In this document: positions 24,385 through 33,714 of the stretch, one piece after another
Numbering within the stretch: position 1 is the stretch's first letter
How the letters are laid out: every line of letters starts with the position of its first letter
Assembly (NCBI GenBank): GCA_023267435.1
Contig: JAHFNH010000002.1
Span: forward strand, 1-64,000
DNA: 64,000 bases
Direction of reading: 5' to 3'
From: Candidatus Nomurabacteria bacterium
GTDB lineage: Bacteria > Patescibacteria > Paceibacteria > UBA9973
Notes under the pieces: model-generated
The model's database searches: none
What the model was told of the DNA's origin: nothing
The model's input: the letters and a program-made list of their open reading frames with translations, nothing else
Position numbers and translations under genes: made by a program

Positions 24385-25641
24385 TTAGTTAGGCAAAAGA
24401 GCGTCTTCGGTGTAAGTATTTGCCGGATCCCAGAGCATCCATGAATCAAGTCCGACATCAGATACTGCTTTAATTTGAGCGTCAACTAATTCTTTTGTAT
24501 AAATTGCTCCGAGATTGAAATCTTGAAGCCAAGGTCGGAGTTTTTTAGGATCCTGACTCATTGCTTTCATGCGCGCAACACCTTTTTCCATTGAAACTTT
24601 AATAACTTCGTATGGCTTGGTTGCGGGTTTTTTAAAATTATTCCAACCTGGCGGAAAATGCGATGGATATACCATAGGTGCAAGATAGTCTACATAAGGC
24701 GCATCATGTTCTAATTGCTGTCCGATATTTAAGTCGTCTGTATTTGTCATAGTCATGCCAAAGACATCAGCTGATAGTTTTGGTCGCGGAGTTATTTCAT
24801 TTTGTTCTCCGATAAAGTGATCATGTAAATATTTAAAGAAACTTGTCATTACATCTACTTTCGCTTTGCCATTTGAAACTGGGAAATAAATATCTTTCAT
24901 ATTTCCATCTGCCGGAAAACGAATGTAATCATAATTTATTTCATCGAAACCATCCGCATACGCTTCTTGTCCTAAAGCAACTACATAATCCCAGACTTTT
25001 TGTGAACCAGAATCAAGCCAGTATGTACATTGGCTTTCCTTGTTTCTTTTGATTTCTCTTTTACATTTATCGTCTTCCCAAAGAGCATTTTTATCTGTTA
25101 ATTTTTTAACAGCCAGATCTTTCCATTTTTTAGCTAAGAATGGATCTTGGAAAGTTGCAATACGGCCGATAACGTAAATATTGTTGGCGTGCAGTTCTGC
25201 TATAAAACTTTTTATATCTGTGATTCTATTTTGTGCGGAGCCAACTTCTATGAGCTTAGGATCTTTAACCGGAAAAGAAATTCTACCTGTATAATCTTTT
25301 ACATCTATTACGACAGCATTCAACTCTGTACGTTTTATAACACCCACGATTTTGTTTCTAAAAGAAGGTGTTCCGGCTACCCAAGACGACATATAAACAG
25401 CTTTGAGTGGTACAGGAGTATCTAAATGAGTCACGACAACACTATCCTCCTTACTTAAGATTGGAACGGGTATGGTCACTGGAGGTGATACGATATCTTT
25501 CGGTGGAGGTACTTCGTAATTGGATTGAGCTTCATATTGCAGATTATCAATTTCTGGCACCACAAAATAAGCAATAACAATCAAAAGAAAACAGGCCGAA
25601 ACTCCTAGCCAAAAATTTCTTTTTTTAATTATTTTCTTCAT
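24385..25641 (-). CDS. Putative glycoside hydrolase (DUF4015-type TIM barrel), membrane-anchored
   Basis: 418 residues. The anchor helix spans about 8-28, then a Pro-rich linker. A (beta/alpha)8-like domain begins with PLKAVYMSSWVAG and contains NAVVIDVKDYTGR, NIYVIGRIATFQDPF and DGFDEINYDYIRFPAD, which carries acidic residues where the catalytic site is expected. This matches the putative glycosyl hydrolase domain family (DUF4015), whose substrates are not established. It could act on peptidoglycan or surface sugars. The start overlaps the upstream gene by 17 bases. Confidence 0.8.
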   Translation of the reverse strand: MKKIIKKRNFWLGVSACFLLIVIAYFVVPEIDNLQYEAQSNYEVPPPKDIVSPPVTIPVPILSKEDSVVVTHLDTPVPLKAVYMSSWVAGTPSFRNKIVGVIKRTELNAVVIDVKDYTGRISFPVKDPKLIEVGSAQNRITDIKSFIAELHANNIYVIGRIATFQDPFLAKKWKDLAVKKLTDKNALWEDDKCKREIKRNKESQCTYWLDSGSQKVWDYVVALGQEAYADGFDEINYDYIRFPADGNMKDIYFPVSNGKAKVDVMTSFFKYLHDHFIGEQNEITPRPKLSADVFGMTMTNTDDLNIGQQLEHDAPYVDYLAPMVYPSHFPPGWNNFKKPATKPYEVIKVSMEKGVARMKAMSQDPKKLRPWLQDFNLGAIYTKELVDAQIKAVSDVGLDSWMLWDPANTYTEDALLPN

Positions 25642-25924
25642 TTAAATTTTCCTGATGTTTATTTACGTTATTTATGTCAGAATATTCTCTTTCTGTTTTA
25701 TGTTGATTTGCGTCAAAATTTTGATTTTCTGAAAAATTGTCGAAAGTTTCTTGTTTCTTACCTCCTACTGTCATTTTAAATTCTTTATATAAAATATAAG
25801 AAAAATACATCAAACAAAGACCTGTTAGTGTAAATAAAGTATTTTTCCAAAAATACGGAAAACCCAAGTAAGGTAGTATTGCCACCCAAGTTCCAAATAT
25901 TAAAAGTATTCTTGCTTTTCGCAT
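25625..25924 (-). CDS. Hypothetical membrane protein, about 99 aa
   Basis: The start was set at 25924 (MRKARILLIFG), because a TATAAT box ends exactly 6 bases upstream; a further upstream in-frame ATG would precede that promoter. Two hydrophobic segments lie in the first 50 residues, followed by a hydrophilic Asn/Glu/Gln-rich tail that overlaps the glycoside hydrolase gene by 17 bases. No family is recognised. It leads the glycoside hydrolase gene and may be co-transcribed with it. Confidence 0.6.
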   Translation of the reverse strand: MRKARILLIFGTWVAILPYLGFPYFWKNTLFTLTGLCLMYFSYILYKEFKMTVGGKKQETFDNFSENQNFDANQHKTEREYSDINNVNKHQENLNEENN

Positions 25925-25930
25925 CTGAGT

Positions 25931-25936
25931 ATTATA
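25931..25936 (-). promoter_or_regulatory. -10 box (leaderless) of the 99-aa membrane gene
   Basis: Minus-strand TATAAT ends exactly 6 bases before the ATG at 25924; TTGCAT lies 18 bases further upstream as a possible -35. Confidence 0.7.
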
Positions 25937-25986
25937 CCGCGTGCACCTACAAATATGCAACAATAAAATTGTTATATAATACTTTA

Positions 25987-27705
25987 CTATTTAAAATATT
26001 CTGGCGTGTTAACAGACATCCAGTCTAGGAGTTCACGCATTATAAAAGGAGCCCCGACACCATTGGTAGATGGTCCAGCTTCCATCAGGATGGTAAAGGA
26101 ATATTCTGGATTTTCGTAAGGAAAAAAACCCATCACCCAAGAGTTAACTTTATTTTTAGCGACACCGAGCTGAGCGGTACCTGTTTTAGAAGCGATATGC
26201 ACATAAGGCACATTGAGCGCGACAGAAGTACCCACCAAGACACTTTGTCTCATTCCTTCATGCACGACATCGTAATCTTCTTTTTTAAAATCTATTTTTG
26301 AAATTTCATTTTCTTTTGTCGTATCTCCCAAAATAAAATGTGGAGTTACGAGTGTTCCGTAGTTTGCAATAGCTCCGACTGCTCGCACCATTTGAAGTGG
26401 TGTTACTTGAAATCCGTATTGTCCGATGGCGGTGTGGTAAGTGTCTCCAATGCGCCATGGATCATTTTTAAATTTCTTCGCTTTCCATTCTGGGCTCGGT
26501 ATCGTTCCTCCTGCTTCATCCGGTAAATCAACATTCGTCTTTTCCCCTATCTTAAAAATATTGGCGTATTTTTCAATATTGGCGATACCAAGACCATGCT
26601 GTCCTTCGAATCCCCCGCCTATTTCATAAAAATAAACATCAGAAGATACAGCGAGAGCTTGTCGCATATCTACCCAACCTTGAGCTCTCCAGTCTTTGAA
26701 AACTGTTTTTTGATCTGGGAAATATGGGTTTTGAATCGAGATGGATCCTGTAGATAAAATCTTTTTTAAAGGATCGATAACTCCTTCATTGAGCGCGCCT
26801 AAGGCGAAAAATGGTTTGACTATCGAACCTGGTGTATAGAGTCCAGAGAGAGTTCTGTCCATAAAAACGTTCCTTTTGTCTGTTAAATAACTTTTTATTG
26901 TCGCTGTGTCTTTTCCTTGTGAAAGAACTTCAGAATCATATTCAGGGAAACTGACTGATGTGACTATTTCTCCAGTTTTTACATTCATAATTACGCCGGC
27001 ACCGCCTTTAAATGAATTGCTTTCAGATAATTTTTTTATTAAAGTGAATAATTGAGCCTGAATTCTAGAATCAAGTGTTGTTACTAGTTCTGTGCCATGT
27101 TGCGGAGCGTTGATTGTATTTTCTGACTGAACTTTTTTGCGTGCATCTGTTTCAACAATTTTAGTTCCATTTTCTCCTTGAAGCTTGTCATTATATTCTT
27201 TTTCAAGCCCATCTTTTCCCTTAAATTCACTTTGCCAGTAATTTCCAGATTTGTCTTTAGCGGGATAAGTCACATAACCTAAAAGATGTGAAAAGCCTGG
27301 CGTCAAATATGCGCGAGTGGAAAAATCAGCACTTTCTTCTGTTTGCGCAGGTGAATCCCCCGCTTTTTTATTCCAGGCCAATTCTACTTTATTTCTGTCA
27401 TAGATTATACCCCTGTCAGCAAAAATAATTTGTTTTTCCAGACTATTATTTTCGCTTCTATCAAAATACGTTTTACCTTTTTGTATTTGGAGATATATGA
27501 GTCGCACTGAGAACATTCCAGCGCAAACAAAAAAGAATATGCTTAGAAACAAGATGGTTCTTTTAGAAATTGGTTTTTCGATTCTTCCTTCAAACTGTTG
27601 TCTATCAAAATTTTGAAAATTTTTTGAATCTAAAAAAATTTCGTCCGGTTCCACGAAAGAATTGATATTTTTTATTCTATTTTTTTTGATTATTCTACGG
27701 ATCAT
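25987..27705 (-). CDS. mrdA: Penicillin-binding protein 2 (transpeptidase)
   Basis: Class B PBP for wall elongation. An N-terminal membrane helix (about 49-71) is followed by a pedestal domain with the FADRGIIYDRN and FKGKDGLEKEYN blocks. The transpeptidase domain shows SxxK as SIVK with Ser294, SSD in AVSSDVYFYE, and KTG in IASKTGTAQ. Length 572 is normal. It overlaps the upstream MreD-like gene by 4 bases (ATGA). The partner SEDS protein may be the FtsW-like protein or a RodA outside the window. Confidence 0.94.
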   Translation of the reverse strand: MIRRIIKKNRIKNINSFVEPDEIFLDSKNFQNFDRQQFEGRIEKPISKRTILFLSIFFFVCAGMFSVRLIYLQIQKGKTYFDRSENNSLEKQIIFADRGIIYDRNKVELAWNKKAGDSPAQTEESADFSTRAYLTPGFSHLLGYVTYPAKDKSGNYWQSEFKGKDGLEKEYNDKLQGENGTKIVETDARKKVQSENTINAPQHGTELVTTLDSRIQAQLFTLIKKLSESNSFKGGAGVIMNVKTGEIVTSVSFPEYDSEVLSQGKDTATIKSYLTDKRNVFMDRTLSGLYTPGSIVKPFFALGALNEGVIDPLKKILSTGSISIQNPYFPDQKTVFKDWRAQGWVDMRQALAVSSDVYFYEIGGGFEGQHGLGIANIEKYANIFKIGEKTNVDLPDEAGGTIPSPEWKAKKFKNDPWRIGDTYHTAIGQYGFQVTPLQMVRAVGAIANYGTLVTPHFILGDTTKENEISKIDFKKEDYDVVHEGMRQSVLVGTSVALNVPYVHIASKTGTAQLGVAKNKVNSWVMGFFPYENPEYSFTILMEAGPSTNGVGAPFIMRELLDWMSVNTPEYFK

Positions 27706-27965
27706 TTTGGATAAAATTTTAATTTCTTTTTTAAGAATTCAAGTAATATTAAAATCAAAACAGAAATAATTAAAGATACAAAAACAGAATGAAAGAACCT
27801 TATTTCTTTTACTCCAAAAAGAAGATCAGAAATTAAAAATAATAAGACAGCTTCCCAAAAGAAAGAAAACAAAATCATGCCTAAAATTGATAAAACAAAA
27901 AATACCCAAAAAGGCATAAATAGGGCTGAAAATAGAAGTATAATAAAAGCTAAAATTCTAAGCAT
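27702..27965 (-). CDS. Small multi-helix membrane protein, possibly MreD-like
   Basis: 87 residues, almost entirely hydrophobic, with three probable membrane helices and a basic C terminus (KKKLKFYPK). Its position directly before and overlapping the PBP2 gene is where mreD usually lies, and CPR MreD proteins are short, so that role is plausible, but sequence alone does not prove it. Confidence 0.6.
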   Translation of the reverse strand: MLRILAFIILLFSALFMPFWVFFVLSILGMILFSFFWEAVLLFLISDLLFGVKEIRFFHSVFVSLIISVLILILLEFLKKKLKFYPK

Positions 27966-28003
27966 TACATTCCTATATTACACGCTTAGTATAAAAAAAC
28001 AAA

Positions 28004-28303
28004 CTAAAAGATTCGACGCCATATAAAACGCACAAGAAAGAAAATTATTACAGCTAAAAGTCCATAAAATACAAGTTTATTATTAAAGCCTATTTGTTTT
28101 CTGAATCCATCGATTACATTCGCAGTCATTGTGATGGGTTTGGCAATAAAATCTGGAGTATTTCTTGTTACTATGTTTTGAATATTTTGTATAGAGTCTA
28201 AACTGGAAGAATTTTCAGCTCGAGCTATTTCGTTTAAAAATCTTGCAGGATAAAAGGAGGATAAAAGAATAAATATTACTAAAATAATTTTTTCTTTTCT
28301 CAT
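28004..28303 (-). CDS. Hypothetical two-helix envelope protein, 99 aa
   Basis: An N-terminal signal-like helix (residues 5-22, then ARA), a polar middle of about 50 residues, and a C-terminal membrane helix (about 78-95) ending in arginines (FIWRRIF). This layout places the middle part outside the cell. No family is recognised. Its leaderless promoter at 28310-28318 makes it an independent start, though it could be read through into the MreD-like gene 38 bases downstream. Confidence 0.6.
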   Translation of the reverse strand: MRKEKIILVIFILLSSFYPARFLNEIARAENSSSLDSIQNIQNIVTRNTPDFIAKPITMTANVIDGFRKQIGFNNKLVFYGLLAVIIFFLVRFIWRRIF

Positions 28304-28309
28304 ATAGAT

Positions 28310-28318
28310 ATTTTACCA
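28310..28318 (-). promoter_or_regulatory. Extended -10 promoter (leaderless) of the 99-aa envelope gene
   Basis: Minus-strand TGGTAAAAT ends exactly 6 bases before the ATG at 28303. Confidence 0.7.
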
Positions 28319-28348
28319 TAAAATTAATAGTTAAAAATAATAGTTGTT

Positions 28349-28390
28349 AACACTAAAAAACACCCATTTTATTGAGCGTTTTTTAGTGTT
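28349..28390 (-). terminator. Terminator after the major prepilin gene
   Basis: Perfect 13-base inverted repeat AACACTAAAAAAC with a 16-base loop, A/T-flanked on both sides. Confidence 0.8.
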
Positions 28391-28412
28391 TAGAATATTA
28401 AGTTAATTTGGT

Positions 28413-28886
28413 TTATCTTGTTACAGAGATCGCTGCGCCGAGTTCAGCATTTGGAGCTGCTACGGTTACGCGATTATTTGCTGATTTCATAATAGTATAA
28501 CAAACACCAACTGCGCTACACACACCATTAGGGTCAGATGGCATAGATACTATATATTTTTCTGCAGCAGTAAGAACATTTAAATCAACAGTTGCACCAC
28601 AAACTATTATACCGTTACTTTTACAGATTTCTGTTGCAGCACCAGTAATGAATGCAGGTAATGCTCCGCCATTATCAATAGCATACTGATAAGTAGCATT
28701 CAAGATAGTGTTGACATCAGATCGTCTCTGAGCATTTCTTGATTCAGCTAATTGTTTGGCTGGGTTGATGGCTATAATGACGATTGCCGCTAAGATGGCG
28801 ATCATCGCTATCACCAACAAAACTTCCAAGAGAGTGAATCCTTTTTGTTGCTTAAATTTATTTTGAAACAAATTAAACATTTTCAT
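28413..28886 (-). CDS. Type IV major prepilin / pseudopilin
   Basis: 157 residues with a short leader and class III signal: cleavage after the Gly in QQKG and before FTLLEVLLVIAMIAILAAIV, with Glu at mature position +5. The conserved N-terminal helix is followed by a globular domain with four cysteines that may pair. The gene is the last of a five-prepilin series but has its own promoter and terminator, consistent with higher expression as the main filament subunit. Adhesion, twitching or DNA uptake are the likely roles of the system. Confidence 0.92.
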   Translation of the reverse strand: MKMFNLFQNKFKQQKGFTLLEVLLVIAMIAILAAIVIIAINPAKQLAESRNAQRRSDVNTILNATYQYAIDNGGALPAFITGAATEICKSNGIIVCGATVDLNVLTAAEKYIVSMPSDPNGVCSAVGVCYTIMKSANNRVTVAAPNAELGAAISVTR

Positions 28887-28929
28887 ATGATTTTTTTTTA
28901 TTAATAATAATTACTCTTCTAATACTTTA

Positions 28930-28958
28930 ATCATAACAAGCATATTTTTTATGCACAA
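28930..28958 (-). promoter_or_regulatory. Promoter of the major prepilin gene
   Basis: Minus strand: TTGTGC (28953-28958), 17-base spacer, TATGAT (28930-28935) with a preceding TG. The leader is about 37 bases. Confidence 0.6.
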
Positions 28959-28994
28959 ATATTTTATGGGGATAAAGTGGATAAATAAAAGTTT

Positions 28995-29405
28995 TTAAGA
29001 AACTTCCTGCCATGATGTCACATTGATCGATGGATTTATCTGGTCGATAGTTATTAAAATTTTTCTAACGACGGTTCCAACTGTTCCAGTTGATGTGATT
29101 GTCCTGTTTTCAGCTCCATTATCTACAACATCATAAGTACAAGAGTCTGGCCCAATACTTATAGTATTAGTGCCGACGAATGCTGTTGAATTTCTTATCT
29201 CTTGTAGAGCGGATTCAGCACACAAATTGGCTAAAGATTTAGCTTTACTTGATTCTTCTATGATAAAACCTGTTTTAGAAGATCCGAGTCCTATAAGTAA
29301 AACTGAACTGGCTATCGCTATAGCCACGGCGCCAAAAACTAAGACGGCGAACATCGTCACAAACCCTTTTTCATTATTAAATTTATTTTTTCTAAATAAT
29401 TTCAT
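28995..29405 (-). CDS. Prepilin-like protein (PilX/minor pilin type)
   Basis: 136 residues with a prepilin-like N terminus: basic leader, EKG then FVTMFAVLVFGAVAIAIASSVLL. Position +5 is not Glu, as in PilX/GspK-like minor subunits. The downstream part holds a CAESALQEIRN block typical of PilX-type proteins. It lies 15 bases after the previous minor pilin gene in the pil operon. It probably belongs to the priming tip complex. Confidence 0.8.
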   Translation of the reverse strand: MKLFRKNKFNNEKGFVTMFAVLVFGAVAIAIASSVLLIGLGSSKTGFIIEESSKAKSLANLCAESALQEIRNSTAFVGTNTISIGPDSCTYDVVDNGAENRTITSTGTVGTVVRKILITIDQINPSINVTSWQEVS

Positions 29406-29420
29406 AAATTTTTCACTTAA

Positions 29421-29951
29421 TTAGTGATGCAAAGTAGCACTTCCATAAAACGTTCGCGAATAATTATATTCATTCCTACTGCTTGGATTTAAATAAGACA
29501 AAGTAAAAGAAATCCCTACAGTGCCAGGCGTTAATGGGCGTGATAAATTCTCAAACGATAGACTAGAAGCCGAAACTTGCAAGTTATTTGTTAAAGATAT
29601 TGCAGGATCAAATCCTTCTCTTATTCTAATTTCATTTCCTGATAAACTGAAAACTGTTGGATCTTTCAATGGATTAACAACACTGAGCGATAAAGAAACG
29701 TCATTTATTCCAGTTGAAGGAGAATTAATACTATTTGCATTGCGGATAGTCTGAGTCATAAGTTGCATTATTTGAGTTCCCTCCCCATCTACTTCGGATA
29801 TAACTTGGTTTTTAATTCTTGATTCTAAAAAAGTAGAAAGCATCATAGATATGGCTAGAAGCATAATAGCTGACAAACTGATATATAAAATCAATTCGAC
29901 TAAAGTATAGCCTTTATCTTCTTTTAAATATTTTTTGAAATTATTTTTCAT
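29421..29951 (-). CDS. Minor prepilin (PilW/GspJ-like)
   Basis: 176 residues. Prepilin peptidase site DKG before YTLVELILYISLSAIMLLAIS, with Glu at +5. A beta-rich C-terminal domain follows, with the EGTQIMQLMTQTIRNANSI helix characteristic of PilW/GspJ. It is spaced 10 bases from the upstream minor prepilin gene and is part of the same transcription unit. Confidence 0.85.
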   Translation of the reverse strand: MKNNFKKYLKEDKGYTLVELILYISLSAIMLLAISMMLSTFLESRIKNQVISEVDGEGTQIMQLMTQTIRNANSINSPSTGINDVSLSLSVVNPLKDPTVFSLSGNEIRIREGFDPAISLTNNLQVSASSLSFENLSRPLTPGTVGISFTLSYLNPSSRNEYNYSRTFYGSATLHH

Positions 29952-29961
29952 ATTTTTTTAT

Positions 29962-30399
29962 TTAAAACGGCTTCCAATTTGTCAGATAAGTAGTTAAAAC
30001 AACATTGCCAGTTCTTTGTAGATTTTGTTGCCAATCAACCGTAGATTTTATTAATTTTGTATTCGCATCAACGGTTGAAATATTTATTGTTCGAGTGAAT
30101 ATGCCATTTGTATCTGGTGTCACATCAAGTGTCCACTGACTCGCAACTTTTGTAAGACCATACGATCCGTCTGTTAAATTTGCAAAATTTTCATCTCGAA
30201 TATTTCTAACAGCTTCAAGCCCTTCTTCAGACAAAAATACCGCTTGTGAATGTTTTCCGCCTAAAGATGAAGTTTCTTCGCCGAGACTTAAAATACCAAC
30301 TAAAGACATTATTAATGTTGAAAAAATTACCGCAGTCAATAAAACCTCAATGAGGCTGAAACCAGAATTATTATTAATATGTAAGCGCCCCTTTTTCAT
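29962..30399 (-). CDS. Minor prepilin (PilV/GspI-like)
   Basis: 145 residues. The processing site follows NSG and precedes FSLIEVLLTAVIFSTLIMSL, with Glu at +5. The SEEGLEAVRNIRDENFANL block after the helix is typical of PilV/GspI minor pilins. The start overlaps the end of the FimT-like gene by 26 bases, consistent with coupled translation. Confidence 0.85.
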   Translation of the reverse strand: MKKGRLHINNNSGFSLIEVLLTAVIFSTLIMSLVGILSLGEETSSLGGKHSQAVFLSEEGLEAVRNIRDENFANLTDGSYGLTKVASQWTLDVTPDTNGIFTRTINISTVDANTKLIKSTVDWQQNLQRTGNVVLTTYLTNWKPF

Positions 30400-30814
30400 T
30401 GATTGATATTGTACGAATATTTCCAGCAGTTGATAATGTTAAGATACCGGCACTATTTGGAAATCCATCTAATTTTGAAAAAACTATTTCTGTCAGACCA
30501 GTTGCAGAAATAATTGCGGGCATGTCAGATACTTCGTCGAAATCTACATCTCTAGTGGCGAAACCAGCACCCTTGAATAAGGTTATAGTGTCACTAGCAA
30601 TATTTACACCCCAAGTAGAATCTCCATCGACTGCTTCAGACAATACTTGAGCTCTTCTTAAATTTTCCACGATAGTTCCGATAGTAGTATCGACATTATT
30701 ACGGATTTGATAATCCTGATAGATCGGAGCTGAGATACCAAAAATTAGAACAATGACGGATATAGATAAAATGACTTCGATCAATGTAAAACCTTTTGAG
30801 AAATTTTTGATCAT
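30374..30814 (-). CDS. Minor prepilin (FimT/GspH-like)
   Basis: 146 residues. The processing site follows SKG and precedes FTLIEVILSISVIVLIFGI, with Glu at +5. The LRRAQVLSEAVDGDSTWGV segment matches the FimT/GspH pattern (helix, then a strand with WGV). It is the first of five prepilin genes after pilC, 11 bases downstream of it. Confidence 0.87.
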   Translation of the reverse strand: MIKNFSKGFTLIEVILSISVIVLIFGISAPIYQDYQIRNNVDTTIGTIVENLRRAQVLSEAVDGDSTWGVNIASDTITLFKGAGFATRDVDFDEVSDMPAIISATGLTEIVFSKLDGFPNSAGILTLSTAGNIRTISINEKGALTY

Positions 30815-30825
30815 ATTTTTATAAT

Positions 30826-31959
30826 TTACCTTACAATCACATTAGTAACAGGGATGCTTGGTGCAATTTCCTTATTCATTCCCCCTATCAAGCTATAAAT
30901 AGGCATTATTATGGATAATGCCACAGCCATGACTCCAAACCATACGAAAATCAGAAGAATCGGTTCGAGTGCCACAGTTAAGTTTTTGATAGTATTATCT
31001 GATTTATTTTCAAAAGCTTCACCAATATTTTTTAAAACACCTGACAAATTTCCAGATTGTTCTCCGACGACGATCATTTGCACTATTGTGCTTGGAATCA
31101 TTTTGTTTGTATTATGGAAAAGCAAAAAAGATTTTTGTAAAGAATTACCTTCTTCTACATGTTTTCTTATGCTTCCATATAATTTTTTATAATTTTCAAG
31201 ATTAGTCGAATCATAAAGTACAGAAAGTGAATCATTCAAAGATACGCCAGCGCTTAGTAGATTGCCTAAGATATATCCGAATCTGGATATTTCTATTTCT
31301 CTCATTAATTTTTTAATTCCTGGAATAGAAAATAAAAAGGCTTGGCCTATGAATTTTGTCTGTTGGTTATAAAAAATAAAATAACTTACTAGGATTATAA
31401 AAAATAATAAAGCTGGAATAAAAATCAATCCATAATTTACCAAGAATGAACTGAAAGCAATAAATATTTTTGTTATAAGAGGAAGCTGAACATTCAATTC
31501 TGTGAATACTGGAATTAGTTTCGGCAAGATAAACCAAAAAATTCCAATCGCGACAATCAGTGTGACTGACAAAACTAAAATCGGATATGCCATAGCGCTC
31601 TGTATTCGCGATAATGCAACTCTATCTTTTTGCTGTTGCACAGCTATAGCGTTTAAGTTGGCGCCGAGTTGTCCTGATTTCTCCCCTATTTTTATAAGCG
31701 TTATAGTAGACGCGCTGAAAATTCCAGCTTCTTTAAGAGCCTGCCAAAGCGGTGCACCTTGTTCTACTTCGTTCTTTACGTCTAAAATTATTCTTCTGAT
31801 TTTTTTAGAACGTATTCCACTGGTGATTATTCCTAAAGATTCTGTTATACCTACACCTGCATTTACAAGCATGGCTAAGTTTTCAATAAAATAATTTCTC
31901 TCTTCTCCGAGATTAATTTTTGAAAAAATATTTAATTTCTTCTTTTTATTTTTTTTCAT
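30826..31959 (-). CDS. pilC: Type IV pilus platform protein PilC (GspF family)
   Basis: Inner-membrane platform that couples the assembly ATPase to pilin insertion. Two GspF repeats are visible: FIENLAMLVNAGVGITESL in the first and FGYILGNLLSAGVSLNDSL in the second. Three strong membrane segments occur, around 160-180, 210-230 and near the C terminus. The start was set at 31959 (MKKNKKKK), overlapping pilB by 14 bases; an in-frame ATG at 32007 would give a 62-base overlap. This gives 377 residues. Confidence 0.92.
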   Translation of the reverse strand: MKKNKKKKLNIFSKINLGEERNYFIENLAMLVNAGVGITESLGIITSGIRSKKIRRIILDVKNEVEQGAPLWQALKEAGIFSASTITLIKIGEKSGQLGANLNAIAVQQQKDRVALSRIQSAMAYPILVLSVTLIVAIGIFWFILPKLIPVFTELNVQLPLITKIFIAFSSFLVNYGLIFIPALLFFIILVSYFIFYNQQTKFIGQAFLFSIPGIKKLMREIEISRFGYILGNLLSAGVSLNDSLSVLYDSTNLENYKKLYGSIRKHVEEGNSLQKSFLLFHNTNKMIPSTIVQMIVVGEQSGNLSGVLKNIGEAFENKSDNTIKNLTVALEPILLIFVWFGVMAVALSIIMPIYSLIGGMNKEIAPSIPVTNVIVR

Positions 31960-33628
31960 AAATATTTTGAGCATGAATTGGAGAAGCGACTCGGAGCAAT
32001 TCTTCAAGTGTTGTGATTCCAGCTTTTACTTTTTCTAATCCATCTTGAAATAAAGATTTTGAACCTTGGCTTTTTGCTAAATCCCAAATTTGTTTAGCAG
32101 AAGGATTTTTTAGAACTAAATCATGAATTTCGGGCGTAATGTGAATAATTTCAAAAAGAGCAGTTCTTCCATGATAGCCTGTATTGTCACAAGATTTGCA
32201 ACCTGCGCCTTTATAAAGAATCATTCCTTTATCCATATATTCTCCTGTAAAGAATTTTTTTATATCATTTTCCTTAGACTCATCGACTACGCGACATTTG
32301 TCGCAAATTTTTTGTACTAGGCGTTGAGCAACGATTAATTCTAATGTTGAAGCTAAAAGAAACGGACTGATGCCAAGGTCGATAAATCTAGGTATCGCAG
32401 TGGCTGCATCATTTGAGTGAAAAGTTGATAATAAAAGATGGCCTGTCAAAGCTGCTCCGATGGCTATTTGAGCTGTTTCTTCATCGCGAACTTCTCCGAC
32501 TAAAATAATATTTGGATCTTGTCTGACAATAGATTGCAGTCCTTTTGCAAAAGTAAGATTGGTTAGTGGATTTACTTGGACTTGGTTTATGCCTGGAATT
32601 TTATATTCTACCGGATCTTCTATTGTTGTTATGTTAACCTCAGAATTATTCAACACTTTTAATATTGAATAAACTGTAGTGGTTTTTCCAGATCCAGTCG
32701 GACCAGTGACTACGATCATCCCAAATGGTTTTTTTGAGGCTTCCATTATCATAGCTTGATGATCTGAAGAAAGTCCTATGTCGCTGAGTGAGAAGCTTCG
32801 AATATTTTCTGAAAGTATGCGAATAGCTATTTTTTCTCCATCGAGTGTTGGCAATATCGAAACTCTCATATTGATTGTTTCGCCATTTTTAACATAACGG
32901 ATAGCGCCGTCTTGCGCTGAAAAATGTTCGTCTGTTCGCAAATATGCTTGAACTTTAATTCTGTTTAATATGTTTTCATAATATTTTTTAGAAAAACGTC
33001 CCACTTCGCGCAATATTCCATCAATACGAAAACGCACAACAACTTCATTTTCCTGAGGTTCGAAATGTATGTCTGAACTCGAATATTGGAGAGCATCATT
33101 AAATATTTCTTCTATGATCTCCGGAGCGATACCCCGACCGGAATTTATTATTTCGATAAAGCGAGCTTTGAGTGATCGTTTGTATTGCTTTAGAGCTGTA
33201 TCGATATCTTCGGGCAAGGAATAATTTAATTCAATTATTTTTTTAGTAAAAAACTGTTTTAATACTGAGGCATTTTTTTTCAATTCTTTTGGATTGTCTG
33301 TAGTAATTATTACAGTTTTATCATTTCCTTTAATAAAAATAACCCTATGTTTTTTTGCTATTTCTTCTGGAATTTCTAACACTTGTTCTGAAGTTACCGG
33401 TTTGGAACCTAGGTTAAAATAAGGGACATCAAACCATAAAGCTATAGATTCACCTAAAGTATTATTATTAATAATTCCCTTCATTAATAAATATTCAATA
33501 ACAGATATATTGTTTTTATTGGAAAATTCCTTAGCTTTTTTAAGTTCGATAGGCGTGATATGTTTATCGCGCAATAAAACATCTTCAATAAATAACTCTC
33601 CCTCTGAATTATCATTATTAGTTTTCAT
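31946..33628 (-). CDS. pilB: Type IV pilus assembly ATPase PilB (GspE family)
   Basis: Hexameric motor for pilus extension. An N-terminal MshEN-like domain is followed by the ATPase core: Walker A GPTGSGKTT (about residue 310), the Asp box TTIEDPVEYKIPG, Walker B ILVGEVRDEETA, and the His box LLSTFHSNDA. The tetracysteine zinc module (CDKC and CKSC) precedes the C-terminal part. The start was set at 33628; an in-frame ATG at 33661 would add 11 residues. A possible extended -10 (TGATATCCT) ends 10 bases before 33628. Retraction ATPase PilT is not in the window. Confidence 0.94.
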   Translation of the reverse strand: MKTNNDNSEGELFIEDVLLRDKHITPIELKKAKEFSNKNNISVIEYLLMKGIINNNTLGESIALWFDVPYFNLGSKPVTSEQVLEIPEEIAKKHRVIFIKGNDKTVIITTDNPKELKKNASVLKQFFTKKIIELNYSLPEDIDTALKQYKRSLKARFIEIINSGRGIAPEIIEEIFNDALQYSSSDIHFEPQENEVVVRFRIDGILREVGRFSKKYYENILNRIKVQAYLRTDEHFSAQDGAIRYVKNGETINMRVSILPTLDGEKIAIRILSENIRSFSLSDIGLSSDHQAMIMEASKKPFGMIVVTGPTGSGKTTTVYSILKVLNNSEVNITTIEDPVEYKIPGINQVQVNPLTNLTFAKGLQSIVRQDPNIILVGEVRDEETAQIAIGAALTGHLLLSTFHSNDAATAIPRFIDLGISPFLLASTLELIVAQRLVQKICDKCRVVDESKENDIKKFFTGEYMDKGMILYKGAGCKSCDNTGYHGRTALFEIIHITPEIHDLVLKNPSAKQIWDLAKSQGSKSLFQDGLEKVKAGITTLEELLRVASPIHAQNIYEKK

Positions 33629-33714
33629 ATTATTATTAAGGATATCACAGAACTTTCCCATATAAAATCAATTAATGTGGATAATATAAAAATATAATGC
33701 GAATTTCGTTTATT